From NCBI RefSeq assembly GCF_013116825.1, contig NZ_JABFNS010000002.1:101336-165335 (forward strand): a stretch of 64,000 nucleotides of DNA, in the 5' to 3' direction. The notes under the pieces were generated by a model. The model was not told the DNA's origin. It searched no databases and saw nothing but the letters and a program-made list of their open reading frames with translations. Position 1 is the first letter of the stretch. Each line of letters opens with the position of its first letter. Both the position numbers and the translations under genes were made by a program. Origin of the DNA: Myxococcus xanthus (GTDB taxonomy: Bacteria > Myxococcota > Myxococcia > Myxococcales > Myxococcaceae). Below, piece after piece: positions 25,299-34,847 of this stretch.

Positions 25299-26819
25299 AT
25301 GAACGCGACCCCAGCGCCCGAAGCCACCGCCGTCGAAGTCAAGGCGCGTGCCCTGAAGGGCATGTTCGTCCTGGCGGCGCGGACCGTGGCGTCCCAGGGG
25401 CTGCGCGTGGTGAGCGCGCTGTTCCTGTCCCGGCTGCTCTTCCCGTCGGATTACGGCCTGTTCGGAATCGTGTCCTACGCGGCCTCCCTGGGCGTGTTCC
25501 TGGGGGACCTGGGCCTGAGCGCGGCGCTGGTCCGCCAGTCGCACGAGCCCACGCGGGATGAGACGTTCACCATCTTCTGGTGCCACCAGGCGCTCACCGC
25601 CCTCGTCGTGGCCTCGGTCTGCCTGCTGGCCCCCCAGTTGACGCGCGGCTATGCGCTGGGCGACGGCGCGGTGCCCATGGTGTGGGCGCTGGCGCTGGGC
25701 CTGTTCCTGTCCTCGCTGCGCGTGATTCCGTTGATGGCGCTGGAGCGCCAGCTGGCCTTCTCCGTCATCGCCCGCGCCGAGCTGATTGAAAACGTGGTGC
25801 AGGTCATCACCACCATCTCCCTGGCGGCGCTGGGCTTCGGGGCCTGGGCGCTGGCGCTGGGCGGCCTGGTGCGCGGCGGGGTGGGGCTGGTGTGCATCTG
25901 GTGGGCGTCCCCCTGGCGTCCCCAGGGGCGCTTCCGCGTGGACGTGTTGCGGCGGCTCCTGGGCTTCGGGCTGGCGTTCCAGCTTCCGCCCCTGGTGGCG
26001 GCGATGGTGGCGGGCTGGGTGCCGCTGGTGGTGGGGCACGTGTTGGGCAAGGAGGCGGTGGGGCTGGTCAACTGGGCCTGGGCGCTGGCCTCCACGCCGA
26101 TGATGCTGAGCGTGGTGCTCAACCGCGTGGCCTTCCCCGCCTACTGCCGGTTGCAGGATGACCCGGAGGGCTTCGCCGAGTACCTGCGCACGTCGCTGCG
26201 CCGGCTGTCCTCGGTGTTGTTGCTCGCCATTCCCCTGGCGGTGCTGGCCGTCCCCGTGGCGGTGCCCCTCTTCTTCGGTACTCGGTGGCTGCCCGCGGTG
26301 GTGCTGGTGCAGTGGTTCAGCATGGAGTGCATCCTCACCACCCTGGTGGGGCTGTTGGCCACGGCGCAGAACGCGGGCGGCAGGCCCTGGGAGCGGCTGG
26401 CCGTCGTCGTGGGCGTGGGTGCGGCGAAGTGGGGGCTGGGGACGTGGGCCATCCAACGCTTCGGCCTGGAGGGCATGGGCCCCGCGGGCGTGGTGGTGGG
26501 ACTGGCCGAGGTGTGGGTGACGGCGTGGCTGGTGGAGCGGCTCAACCCGTCGATGCGAGGGCTGACGCGGCAGGTGGTGGAGCCCTTCATCACCCTGGGG
26601 CTGGTGCTGCTGGCGGCGTGTCTGGCGGCGCTGCGGCTGGTGGAGGAGGGTGTGGTGGCGCAGGCGCTGGTGGGCGCGGTGCTGTTCGCCATCCTGGTGT
26701 GGGCCCGTGAGCGCCTGCCGGGAACGCTGCCACTCCTGGGCGAGCTGAGGCAGATTCTCGAATTCATCCGGGCACGGAGGGCCGCGAGGCCAGCTCCGGT
26801 GAGTCCGGCGTCGACGTGA
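25299..26819 (+). CDS. wzxB: Wzx-type polysaccharide repeat-unit flippase
   Basis: A 506-residue membrane protein with about 12-14 predicted helices and an N-terminus (AARTVASQGLRVVSALFLSRLLFPSDYGLFGIVSYA) typical of the polysaccharide_synt/RfbX (MOP exporter) family. These proteins flip undecaprenyl-diphosphate-linked repeat units across the inner membrane. The central LLGFGLAFQLPPLVAAMVAGWVPLVVGHVLG region is the family's internal repeat. It is the only flippase in the window and lies between GT clusters, matching the position of WzxB in the M. xanthus BPS locus. Two GT2 genes follow; the next can start within the stop overlap. Confidence 0.88.
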   Translation: MNATPAPEATAVEVKARALKGMFVLAARTVASQGLRVVSALFLSRLLFPSDYGLFGIVSYAASLGVFLGDLGLSAALVRQSHEPTRDETFTIFWCHQALTALVVASVCLLAPQLTRGYALGDGAVPMVWALALGLFLSSLRVIPLMALERQLAFSVIARAELIENVVQVITTISLAALGFGAWALALGGLVRGGVGLVCIWWASPWRPQGRFRVDVLRRLLGFGLAFQLPPLVAAMVAGWVPLVVGHVLGKEAVGLVNWAWALASTPMMLSVVLNRVAFPAYCRLQDDPEGFAEYLRTSLRRLSSVLLLAIPLAVLAVPVAVPLFFGTRWLPAVVLVQWFSMECILTTLVGLLATAQNAGGRPWERLAVVVGVGAAKWGLGTWAIQRFGLEGMGPAGVVVGLAEVWVTAWLVERLNPSMRGLTRQVVEPFITLGLVLLAACLAALRLVEEGVVAQALVGAVLFAILVWARERLPGTLPLLGELRQILEFIRARRAARPAPVSPAST

Positions 26820-26839
26820 GCAGACACGCGGAGGTCCCG

Positions 26840-27790
26840 ATGAAGAAGCCCGACCTGGTCATCTCCATCGTCAATCACAGCAATCCGGAGTTGCTGCACG
26901 ACTGTCTGCGCACGCTGTACGCGACGACGCGCGACAGCTCCTTTGAGGTCTGGATTGTCGACAACGCCACGGACGGGCGGGGCGTGGACGCCATGCGGCG
27001 CGACTTCCCCCAGGTGCGCTGGCTCTTCAACACGGAGCGCAAGGGCTTCTCCGCCAACCACAACCAGGTGCTGCGCCAGGCCCGGGGCCGTCACTTCTGT
27101 ATCTTCAATGACGACACCATCGTCCACGAGGGCGCCTTCGACGCGCTGGTGCGCTTCATGGATGACAACCCGCGCGTGGGCATGGCGGGCGCGCGGCTGT
27201 TGAACGCGGACGGCACCATCCAGAACTGCACCTTCCGGCCCATGTCGCTGGCCGGGCAGCTCTTCGACATCGTCTTCCTGCCGCGCCCCCTCCACTTCCT
27301 CAAGGCGATGTCCATCGACCCGGCGCAGTACGGCCACGACGAGGCCCGCGTGAGCTGGGTGCTGGGCGCCTGCATCGTGGTGCGCGAGGAGGCGCTCGCG
27401 GAGGTGGGCCTGCTCGACGAGCAGATGTCCCCGCTGGGCAACACCGAGGACACCGACTGGTGCGTGCGGGCCTGGAAGGCGGGCTGGGAGGTGGCCTTCT
27501 GCCCGGAGGCGGTGATTACGCACCTGACCAGCCGCTCGTTCCGTCCGTCCGACTCCGGTGCGGACAAGGTGCGCATCGAGCTGTGGCGCACGCGCCTGGC
27601 GTACTTCCGCAAGCACCACGGCCGGCTGCACGAGACGGCCATGAGGGCCATCCTGGTGGGGACCTTGCCGTACAACTCGGCGGTGCTGACGCAGACGCTG
27701 CTGCGCGGGCGCATGAGCCTGCCGGAGTACCGCAAGCAGCTGGCCACCTTCCTGGGCATCTCGCAGATGGGCCTGCGCGCCCGCGTGTGA
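26840..27790 (+). CDS. GT2 family glycosyltransferase (rhamnosyltransferase-like)
   Basis: A 316-residue GT-A enzyme. VISIVNHSNPELLHDCLRTLY starts the fold, WIVDNATDG follows strand 2, and N90-D91-D92 in CIFNDDTIVHEGAF is the metal/nucleotide site. GMAGARLLNADGTIQNCTFRPMS and EVGLLDEQMSPLGNTEDTDWCVRAWKAGW match the WcaA/RfbN-like GT2 group, often rhamnosyl- or galactofuranosyltransferases. ATG 26840 is preferred because GGAGG sits 5 bases upstream; a GTG at 26816 overlapping the wzx stop is the alternative. Confidence 0.86.
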   Translation: MKKPDLVISIVNHSNPELLHDCLRTLYATTRDSSFEVWIVDNATDGRGVDAMRRDFPQVRWLFNTERKGFSANHNQVLRQARGRHFCIFNDDTIVHEGAFDALVRFMDDNPRVGMAGARLLNADGTIQNCTFRPMSLAGQLFDIVFLPRPLHFLKAMSIDPAQYGHDEARVSWVLGACIVVREEALAEVGLLDEQMSPLGNTEDTDWCVRAWKAGWEVAFCPEAVITHLTSRSFRPSDSGADKVRIELWRTRLAYFRKHHGRLHETAMRAILVGTLPYNSAVLTQTLLRGRMSLPEYRKQLATFLGISQMGLRARV

Positions 27791-27791
27791 C

Positions 27792-28706
27792 ATGCCGTTC
27801 TTCTCCGTCATCATCCCCACGTACAACCGGGCGCGGCTGCTGGAGGCGGCGCTCGCGTCCGTGTTCGCGCAGGAGGAGCGTGACTTCGAGGTGCTCGTCG
27901 TGGATGACGGCTCCACCGACGACACGCTGGAGACGCTGGCTCGCTACGGCGAACAGGTGCGCGTGCTCAGCCAGCGCAACGCGGGCCCGGGCGCCGCGCG
28001 CAACCTGGGCATCCAGGAGGCCCGGGGCACCTACGTGGCCTTCCTGGACAGTGACGACGTGTGGTTCCCCTGGACGCTGGCCACGTACCGGCGGGTGCTC
28101 GAGGCGGAAGGGACGTCGCTGGTGCTGGGCACGGCGGCGCTGTTCTCCCGGGCCGAAACCCTGGCGACCGTGCGCCGCGAGCCGCTCCAGGTGCTGCGCT
28201 TCGCGGACTACCTGGCCAGCGCGGAGGACCGGACGCCGCGCACCGCGTGTGTGCTGGCGGTGCGCGCGGAGGCGCTGCGGCGCGTGGGGGGCTTCACCCC
28301 GCTGCGCATCAGCGGCGAGGACTACGACCTGCTGTACCGGCTGGGCACGGACCCGGGCTTCGCCTGGGTGCGCGCGCCCGTGGTGGTGGGCTACCGGCAG
28401 CACGAGGGCTCCACGTCCACGTCACTGGAGTCCGGCTACCGGGGCACGCGGTACCTCCTGGAGCAGGAGCGCCTGGGGCGCTACCCGGGAGGCACGGCCC
28501 GCAGGCGTGAGCGGCTGGAGATGCTGCTCTACAGCCTGCGCCACGTGACGCACTGGTTGTTGTCCCAGCGCCGCGTGGACCTGGCGCTGGACCTGTACCG
28601 GCGCGGCCTGCCGCTCCACCTGGAGGCGCCGCGCTGGCGCTACGTGCTGGGCTTCCCGCCGTGGGCGCTGGCCACCACCGTGCGCCAGCGCGTGTCAGGC
28701 CGTTGA
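27792..28706 (+). CDS. GT2 family glycosyltransferase
   Basis: A 304-residue GT-A enzyme. It starts FFSVIIPTYNRARLLEAALASVFAQ, followed by VLVVDDGSTDDT and the DxD motif D86-S-D88 in YVAFLDSDDVWFPW, all canonical. The catalytic-base region is GGFTPLRISGEDYDLLYRL (the ED motif). It starts 1 bp after the previous stop, so wzx and both GT2 genes form one unit. It would transfer a sugar from an NDP donor on the cytoplasmic side. Confidence 0.87.
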   Translation: MPFFSVIIPTYNRARLLEAALASVFAQEERDFEVLVVDDGSTDDTLETLARYGEQVRVLSQRNAGPGAARNLGIQEARGTYVAFLDSDDVWFPWTLATYRRVLEAEGTSLVLGTAALFSRAETLATVRREPLQVLRFADYLASAEDRTPRTACVLAVRAEALRRVGGFTPLRISGEDYDLLYRLGTDPGFAWVRAPVVVGYRQHEGSTSTSLESGYRGTRYLLEQERLGRYPGGTARRRERLEMLLYSLRHVTHWLLSQRRVDLALDLYRRGLPLHLEAPRWRYVLGFPPWALATTVRQRVSGR

Positions 28707-28718
28707 TGGTGCGGGGCT

Positions 28719-29264
28719 TCAGCGTCCGCCGCCCAGCAACCCGCCCAGCATCCCCCCAAGGCCGCCACCGCCGGGCGTGTTGCCACCACCGCCCGCGCCG
28801 GCCAGCAGCGGCACCACGGAGAGGATGCGGCCCACGAGCGCGGGGTCCAGGCGCGACTTGAGGAAGTTCAGCAGCAGGGGCGCCACCAGGGACGCCTTGC
28901 TCGCGTCGATGTTGAAGCGGCCCAGCAGGGACACCACGGCGGCCACATCACCGGCCTGCCCCGCGGCGCCACCCAGCGCGCTCAGCATGCCGCCCGCGCC
29001 GCCCTCCTGGCCGGACATGAGGCCGCCCAGCGCGCCCATCAGCCCGCCCCCCGCATCCGGCGCCGTCTGGGGCGCGGACGTGGCGCTGGGGGCCTGCTGC
29101 CAGGTCTCCATCTCCGGAATCGCCTGGCCCAGCTGGTTCGCGGCGTCGGGGCCCAGCTTCTCCTGCACCGTGCCCTGCACCCGTTTCAGCAGCGAGCCCG
29201 CTAGCCCCTGGGCCTGCGTTCCATTCACTCCGAGCTGCTGAGAGAGCTGTCCGATGAGGTCCAT
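28719..29264 (-). CDS. DUF2780 (VcgC/VcgE-like) glycine-rich protein
   Basis: A 181-residue protein with no signal peptide. The N-terminal part (LIGQLSQQLGVNGTQAQGLAGSLL... QLGQAIPEMETW) matches the DUF2780 family in spacing and composition. Gly/Ala-rich linkers surround a second helical part (VAAVVSLLGRFNIDASKASLVAPLLLNFLKSRL), and the C-terminus is nearly all Gly, Leu and Met. Function is unknown. The ATG at 29264 has an AAAGGGG site upstream; the very long frame beyond it is antisense to the ROK gene. It meets the GT2 gene tail to tail (12 bp). Confidence 0.7.
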   Translation of the reverse strand: MDLIGQLSQQLGVNGTQAQGLAGSLLKRVQGTVQEKLGPDAANQLGQAIPEMETWQQAPSATSAPQTAPDAGGGLMGALGGLMSGQEGGAGGMLSALGGAAGQAGDVAAVVSLLGRFNIDASKASLVAPLLLNFLKSRLDPALVGRILSVVPLLAGAGGGGNTPGGGGLGGMLGGLLGGGR

Positions 29265-29459
29265 CCCTTGCCCCTTTCTCTGTCTCGCGTCCGTGTGGAG
29301 CGCCTTTCTAGCGGGCCGCGCGAGGCGCCGTGGAGGCGTTGGTGGGGAATCGTTGCTCACGGACAGGCCGGGCGGCGCGCGGGCCGGCCGCTCCCTTGCC
29401 TCCCCGCCGCCTTCACCCGGTCCGCGGCGGACTGCGCATCTTCGCTGGGGAGGCGTGTC

Positions 29460-30482
29460 ATGCGGGAGGCGAACGCGGTGGGCTCTCGAGGGAAGGCGGC
29501 GGAGCGCGACACCCTGGAGTGCTGGGGCGGCGTCGACCTGGGCGGGACGAAAATCGAGGCCGTGGTGGTGGACCGCGCCGGCACCGTCCTGGGGAAGATG
29601 CGCCAGCCCACGCCCGCCGACGGCGAGCCCGGTGACGTGGTGCGCGCCATCCACGACGCCTTGGAGGGCGCGGCGCACGCGGCGGGCCTGACGACCCGTC
29701 AGCTCCTGGGGGTGGGCGTGGGCGCGCCCGGCGCGGTGAACGCCAACGAGGGCACGCTGGGGCATGTCAGCAACGTGGGCCAGGGTTGGAGCACGCCCTA
29801 CCCGGTGGCGGGGGACCTGGGCGCGCGGGTGGGCCGGCCCGTGGTGCTGGGCAACGACGTCCAGGTGGCGGTGGCGGCGGAGTACCGGCTGGGCGCGGGC
29901 CGCGCATATCGCTCCCTGTTGGGGGTCTGGTGGGGAACGGGCGTGGGCGGTGGGCTGGTGCTGGACGGCGTGCCCTGGCGAGGCCGGGGCGCTGCGGGCG
30001 AGGTGGGCCACATGGTGGTGAAGCCGGGCGGGGCCCGTTGTGGTTGTGGCCGGCGCGGCTGCCTGGAGGCCTATGCGGGCCGCGCGTCCATGGAGCGCCG
30101 TGCGCACAAGGCCCTGCGCCAGGGCGAGACGACGATTCTCTTCGACTTGATGCGGAAGAAGGGCCGCACCCGGTTGACCAGCAGCATCTGGGCCCGGGCG
30201 CTGGCGCAGGAGGACGCACTGGCCACGTGGCTCATCGGCCGCGCGGTGCGGATGCTGGGCGTGGGGCTCGCCTCCGCCATCAACCTGCTGGACGTGGAGG
30301 CAGTCGTCCTGGGCGGAGGCCTGGGCACGCGGCTGGGGCCTGAGTTCGCCGGCCGCATCCACGAGGCCATGCGCCCGCACATCTTCGTCCCCGAGCGCCA
30401 GCCACCGGTGCGCGTCGCGGAACTGGGAGAACTTTCCGGTGCCATTGGCGCCGCGCTGCTGGCCCAGCCACCCATGAAGTGA
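29460..30482 (+). CDS. ROK family sugar kinase (glucokinase-like)
   Basis: A 340-residue ROK protein. The phosphate-binding motif DLGGTK (D26-K31) begins the ATPase fold. The family zinc site is C194-G-C196-G-R-R-G-C201 followed by LEAYAG, and GEVGHMVV holds the Glu/His before it. With no N-terminal HTH it should be an enzyme that phosphorylates glucose, mannose or N-acetylhexosamine, not a repressor. The start has GGGGAGG 6 bases upstream. It may feed sugar-phosphates into NDP-sugar synthesis, but a role in general metabolism is equally possible. Several insertions (residues about 230-260) make it longer than the typical 300. Confidence 0.88.
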   Translation: MREANAVGSRGKAAERDTLECWGGVDLGGTKIEAVVVDRAGTVLGKMRQPTPADGEPGDVVRAIHDALEGAAHAAGLTTRQLLGVGVGAPGAVNANEGTLGHVSNVGQGWSTPYPVAGDLGARVGRPVVLGNDVQVAVAAEYRLGAGRAYRSLLGVWWGTGVGGGLVLDGVPWRGRGAAGEVGHMVVKPGGARCGCGRRGCLEAYAGRASMERRAHKALRQGETTILFDLMRKKGRTRLTSSIWARALAQEDALATWLIGRAVRMLGVGLASAINLLDVEAVVLGGGLGTRLGPEFAGRIHEAMRPHIFVPERQPPVRVAELGELSGAIGAALLAQPPMK

Positions 30483-30502
30483 GCCTGGGGAGACGGGGCA
30501 TG

Positions 30503-30522
30503 GGGCGCTCCGCCGGGCGCCC
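30503..30522 (+). terminator. Hairpin downstream of the ROK kinase gene
   Basis: GGGCGC (30503-30508) and GCGCCC (30517-30522) form a 6-bp GC stem with an 8-nt loop, starting 20 bp after the ROK stop codon. Position suggests a terminator; no T-run follows. Confidence 0.4.
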
Positions 30523-30567
30523 TCCCGCACGCAGTGTGGTAGGCGACAGAACCCCGACCGCAGGCGC

Positions 30568-32544
30568 ATGGAACGCCTGGGGGCCTGTCAGGTAGTCTCC
30601 GCGCCCTCCCGCTCGCTGGTCGGCTCCTGGAGGCACCTGTCGTTGGCACGTCGCGCACGGATTCCCAAGACCTTGTTCTTCCAGCGGCCCCCCTCCAACC
30701 TGTGGCCGTTGGTGGGCGTCATCCTGGCCTCGGCGGTGCTCGTCGGGGCCATGGAGCTGACCATCGCCGTCTTCTCGTCCGCGGGCCTGGAGGGCATCAC
30801 CCAGCGCAACGTCTACTCCATGCTCCTCAGCGTGGGCGTCATCTCCGCGGTGACGGGCTTGCTGTGGGCGGTGACGAACCGGGTGGGAATCTCGGGGGCC
30901 CTGGTGGCGGCGGCGATGCTCTTCACCGTCACCCTGCACATCCGGAAGGTGCAGCTCATCGACCGGCCGCTGATGCCCTGGGACTTCCTGGAGTGGCGGC
31001 AGGTGACGTCGCTGGCGCCCACGCTGCTGCCCGGCGGCGGCGCGGTGGCGGCCATCGGCTCGTGTCTGCTGCTGGTGGCCATGCTCGCCGTCATGGGGCG
31101 AGCGGTGGCGCGCGGCACGCCCCGGTATCCGTTGCCGAAGGCGGGACGCCGCAACCTGGCGCTGGCGGCGGTGGCGTACCTGCTGGTCATCATCTTCCAG
31201 CAGCACCTGCCCGTGCGGCGCGTCTTCAACCGCTTCGGCATCTACGACCAGGTGTGGGACCAGCGCTCCAACTTCCAGATGAACGGGCTCACGCTGATGA
31301 TGCTCTGGAACTGGGAGGGGCTGCGGCTGGAGCCGGGCAGTGAGTACTCCCAGGCGCAGGTGCACGCGGCCCTGGGGGTCCCTCCGGGCGTGGTGCCCGC
31401 CGCGCCCCAGGAGCCCGTCGACGTCGTCGTCTTCATGGCCGAATCGCTCTGGGACCCGACGCGGCTGGGCATCCCCTTCAGCGAGGATCCGCTGCCCTTC
31501 GTGCGGTCGCTCATGGGGAGCCACAGCTCGGGCAACCTCATCAGCCCGGCCTTCGGCGGCGGCACGGCCAACGCCGAGTTCGAGCTGCTGACGGGCATGT
31601 CCTCGTCGTTCGCCCCGGACGGCGCGTTTCCCTACCAGCACTATGTGATGCGGCCCGTGGACGCGCTGCCGTCGTTGTTCCGCCGCGCGGGCTACCAGAC
31701 GGTGGCCATCCACCCGTTCCACTCGTTCTACTGGAGCCGCGACGTGGTGTACCCGTTGCTGGGCTTCGACACGTTCCAGTCGCTCACGGACTTCACGTCC
31801 CCCCGGCTCGAAGGGCCCTGGGTGTCGGACGAGGAGGTCGTCGACCACATCCTCCACGAGCTCTCCGACGAGCGTCAGCCGCGGTTCATCATGGCCGTGA
31901 CGATGTCCACCCACGGGCCCTACAACCTGCCGCTCACCGGCGAGGAGCGGATCGAGGTGCAGGGAGAGAAGCTCTCGCCGGACAACCGGCTGCTCTTGAA
32001 GAACTACGTGCACAAGCTGCGGCAGATGGACTCGGCCGTGGAGCGGCTGGTGCGCAGGCTGGAGGCGCGCAAGCGCAAGACGCTGCTGGTGCTCTTCGGG
32101 GACCACCTGCCGATGTTGGGCTCGGACTACGCGACCTACCGTGAGGCCGGCTACTTCCAGGAGCCCTGGACGGACGCGCAGCGCGAGCGCATGGCGGAGG
32201 TCCCCGTCGTCCTCTGGACGAACTTCCCCGTGCCCCGGCAGGACATCCACCTGAGCATCAGCATGCTCACCCCGCGCATCCTCGAGACGGCGGGGCTGCG
32301 GCCTCCGGGCTTCTTCGCCTTCGTCTCCGAATTGTCCAAGGTGCTGCCCGTGGTCCGGGGAGACCTGCTGCGCAACGCCTCCGGCGAATACCTGCCCGCG
32401 GGCGACAAGATCCCCAAGGCCCGGGAGCCGGGCTCGTGGGAGGACTGGATGCGGCGCTACCGCCTGCTCACGTATGACCGGCTGGCGGGTGACAACTTCA
32501 GCGCGGCCCAGCCGGCCGGGACGGCGTCTTCGGAAACGCTGTGA
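30568..32544 (+). CDS. LTA-synthase-like sulfatase-fold membrane enzyme
   Basis: A 658-residue protein with about five N-terminal transmembrane helices (residues 45-215) and an outward-facing alkaline-phosphatase-superfamily domain. The nucleophile motif GGGTANAEFELLTG has T333, equivalent to the catalytic Thr of LtaS. Metal ligands are supplied by VVVFMAESLWDP (Glu), TMSTHGPYNLP (His) and FGDHLP (D512, H513). These enzymes transfer phosphoglycerol (LtaS, OpgB/MdoB) or phosphoethanolamine-like groups to surface glycans. In this locus it may decorate the exported polysaccharide. Its last 47 bp overlap the end of the convergent acyltransferase gene. Confidence 0.85.
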   Translation: MERLGACQVVSAPSRSLVGSWRHLSLARRARIPKTLFFQRPPSNLWPLVGVILASAVLVGAMELTIAVFSSAGLEGITQRNVYSMLLSVGVISAVTGLLWAVTNRVGISGALVAAAMLFTVTLHIRKVQLIDRPLMPWDFLEWRQVTSLAPTLLPGGGAVAAIGSCLLLVAMLAVMGRAVARGTPRYPLPKAGRRNLALAAVAYLLVIIFQQHLPVRRVFNRFGIYDQVWDQRSNFQMNGLTLMMLWNWEGLRLEPGSEYSQAQVHAALGVPPGVVPAAPQEPVDVVVFMAESLWDPTRLGIPFSEDPLPFVRSLMGSHSSGNLISPAFGGGTANAEFELLTGMSSSFAPDGAFPYQHYVMRPVDALPSLFRRAGYQTVAIHPFHSFYWSRDVVYPLLGFDTFQSLTDFTSPRLEGPWVSDEEVVDHILHELSDERQPRFIMAVTMSTHGPYNLPLTGEERIEVQGEKLSPDNRLLLKNYVHKLRQMDSAVERLVRRLEARKRKTLLVLFGDHLPMLGSDYATYREAGYFQEPWTDAQRERMAEVPVVLWTNFPVPRQDIHLSISMLTPRILETAGLRPPGFFAFVSELSKVLPVVRGDLLRNASGEYLPAGDKIPKAREPGSWEDWMRRYRLLTYDRLAGDNFSAAQPAGTASSETL

Positions 32545-33628
32545 CGGAGGCCGCCGGACGCCTCACCCACGCGGGGAGCCTGTCCTTGCGCCGCAAGGCG
32601 GGCTGCTCCACCCACCGCCACGACAGCGCCGCCAGCAGCAGCACACAGGGGAATGACACCGCCGCGTTCACCCACCACGCCGTGGGCCCGCCCAGCAGGG
32701 TGGTGACGGCCTGCTGCACGGGGAAGGCGTAGAGGTAGACGCCGTAGGACAGGTCGCCCCGGCGCCCGAAGTCCGCCAGCGCCCCCATGGGCCGGAAGGC
32801 GAGGTACAGCACGACGTATCCGCCCAACAGGCCGGTGGCGATGCGGCAGCCGTATCCGAGCCGGGCCGTGATGAGCCACCCCACCACGCACGCCGCCGCC
32901 ACCCAGGGGCTCATGCGCACGTGTTCGCGCCACTGGTACAGCGCCACGCCGCCGCCGAAGTACAGGTACAGCTCCGGCCAGAAGCCCAGCCGTCCGGTGA
33001 CGAAGGTGGCCACCGCCGCGCCGGCGAGGCCGAAGATGACCATGCCCTTGCGCAAGAGGCCCGTCAGGCCCAGGCCCAGCGTCAGCAGGTAGAAGCCGAC
33101 CTCGTACTTCAACGTCCACAGCGAGCCGTTGACGGCGTGGGGGTAGGCGTTCGCCTCGAAGACGCCCGGCAGGTGCCATTGAGGCCAGTTCAGGGCGAAG
33201 TTGCCCAGCAGGTACAGGGCCGTGTCCGGGGCCGTGAAGTAGTCGCCCAGGGGCAGCCGGGTGAAGGCCGGCCCCAGCACCCCCACCGTCAGCAGCAGCA
33301 TGGCCCCAAGCCCGGGGAAGATGCGCAGCACCCGGGCCCAGATGAAGCGCGCCGCGTCGGGTGTCCGCTCCCAGCTCCGGGTGATGAGCACGCCGCTGAT
33401 GATGAGGAACACCGCGACGCCCAGCCGTCCCAGGGAGAACTGCCCCCGGGTGAAGGACTCCAGCGGCTCCGCCGTCCCCTTGCCCTCGCCCAGGGGGAAG
33501 GCATGGCTGAGCAATACGCACGTCGCCGCGGCGAAGCGAAGGAAGTCCAGGTTGTTGCGGCGCGAGTCCAGGCTCGCCTGCAACGTGGGAGCGGAGTGCA
33601 GGGACATGGGGATGGGGAACGGTGGCAT
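32498..33628 (-). CDS. Acyltransferase-3 family membrane protein
   Basis: A 376-residue polytopic protein (about 10 TM helices) of the OafA/acyltransferase-3 family. The N-terminal NNLDFLRFAAATCVLLSHAF carries the family R-F and catalytic-type His, followed by VAVFLIISGVLITRSW. The loop SLWTLKYEVGFYLL is typical of O-acetyltransferases that modify exopolysaccharide. The N-terminus could begin at Met 33628 or Met 33607. Its 3' end overlaps the LTA-synthase-like gene by 47 bp. It probably adds acetyl groups to glycan intermediates in the inner membrane. Confidence 0.85.
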   Translation of the reverse strand: MPPFPIPMSLHSAPTLQASLDSRRNNLDFLRFAAATCVLLSHAFPLGEGKGTAEPLESFTRGQFSLGRLGVAVFLIISGVLITRSWERTPDAARFIWARVLRIFPGLGAMLLLTVGVLGPAFTRLPLGDYFTAPDTALYLLGNFALNWPQWHLPGVFEANAYPHAVNGSLWTLKYEVGFYLLTLGLGLTGLLRKGMVIFGLAGAAVATFVTGRLGFWPELYLYFGGGVALYQWREHVRMSPWVAAACVVGWLITARLGYGCRIATGLLGGYVVLYLAFRPMGALADFGRRGDLSYGVYLYAFPVQQAVTTLLGGPTAWWVNAAVSFPCVLLLAALSWRWVEQPALRRKDRLPAWVRRPAASVTAFPKTPSRPAGPR

Positions 33629-33701
33629 TCTGGCCCACGCCGCTCATCCATGAAAAGCAGGCAGGCCGCCTCCGGGTGTTCTAGAAGTCCGCCACCTTCC
33701 C

Positions 33702-34847
33702 ATGCGCATCCTGCTTGGCATCCACCATCCCCTGAACCCGGACATGGGGGCGCCGGGGGTGACGCTCGCGCTGGGGCAGGCGCTGGCGGCGCGGGGCTGC
33801 CAGGTGGACTACTTCAGCTACGACGACGCCTATCCCGGCCTGCGGCACCACACGACGATGCACGAGCTGCGGTTCCCCTGGGAGCTGACCGCGCACCTGC
33901 TGCGGGCCGCGAGCCGGTACGACGTGCTGGACATCACCACCGGGGACGCGTGGCCCTGGATGCGCCTGGGCCGCCCGGGAGCGCGGGCCCGCCATGCCCT
34001 GGTGACGCGCAGCCACGGCCTGGAGCACACCTTCTCTGAACAGCTCCGCGCCGACGCGCGTGCGGGGCACCTGTCGCTGAGCTGGAAGTACCCGCTGTAC
34101 CATGGCGGCTATCGCCTCTGGGAGGTGCGCCAGACCCTGCTGCGCGCGGACCATGCGGTGCTGCTCAACACGCAGGATGCCGCCTACGCGACGGAACGGC
34201 TGGGCGTGCCCGAGCGTCAGTTGAGTGTCATTCCCCATGGGTTGGATGTGGCCTTCCAGGGGCTGCCTTCGCCCACGCCTTCCGCTCCCGGTTCCCCGCT
34301 GCGGGTGGCATGTGTGGGGAGCTGGCTGGCGCTCAAGGGGCGCGCGGAGATGGTGGCCGTCGCCACCCACCTGCACGCCGAAGGCGTGTCCTTCACGTTG
34401 ACGTTGTATGGCACGGGCAACCCGGAGGCGGAGGTGCTGGCGGCGTTTCCCGCTGGGGCGCGCGAGCACGTGCGCGTGGTGCCTCGCTATCCACGCGCCG
34501 AGCTGCCCCGCCTGCTGCGGGACGAAGAGGTGCTGTTCTTCCCCAGCCATTCGGAGGGCTTCGGGATGGCGCTGGTGGAGTCGATGGCCAGCGGGCTCAC
34601 GCCGGTGTCGACGCCGGTGGGCGTGGCGCCCCAGGTCGTGCGTGACGGCGAGACGGGGTGGTTGGTACCGATGGGCGACGTCGCCGCGCAGGTGGCGGCG
34701 CTGCGCTCGCTGGCGGAGGATCGCGCTCGCCTGCTCCGGTTGCGTGAAGCCGCGCAGGTCGCGGTTCGGGACATGACGTGGCGGGACATCGCCGAGCGCA
34801 CGTCAATCCTTTACGAGTCGCTTCTCCGGTCGCCGCGGACCGTCTAG
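33702..34847 (+). CDS. GT4 family glycosyltransferase
   Basis: A 381-residue GT-B enzyme. The acceptor loop is HHPLNPDMGAPGVTLALGQALAARG. The donor half includes VACVGSWLALKGRAEMVAVA and the EX7E motif EGFGMALVESMASG with E285 and E293. It starts with ATG divergent from the acyltransferase gene (73 bp gap) and precedes the WecA-like gene by 128 bp. Typical of GTs that extend undecaprenyl-PP-linked sugars. Confidence 0.87.
   Translation: MRILLGIHHPLNPDMGAPGVTLALGQALAARGCQVDYFSYDDAYPGLRHHTTMHELRFPWELTAHLLRAASRYDVLDITTGDAWPWMRLGRPGARARHALVTRSHGLEHTFSEQLRADARAGHLSLSWKYPLYHGGYRLWEVRQTLLRADHAVLLNTQDAAYATERLGVPERQLSVIPHGLDVAFQGLPSPTPSAPGSPLRVACVGSWLALKGRAEMVAVATHLHAEGVSFTLTLYGTGNPEAEVLAAFPAGAREHVRVVPRYPRAELPRLLRDEEVLFFPSHSEGFGMALVESMASGLTPVSTPVGVAPQVVRDGETGWLVPMGDVAAQVAALRSLAEDRARLLRLREAAQVAVRDMTWRDIAERTSILYESLLRSPRTV

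Noticed and set aside
29268..29459. Upstream extension of the ROK kinase ORF
   Set aside because: Residues before ATG 29460 are Arg-rich and unlike ROK N-termini; GGGGAGG before 29460 supports the shorter start.
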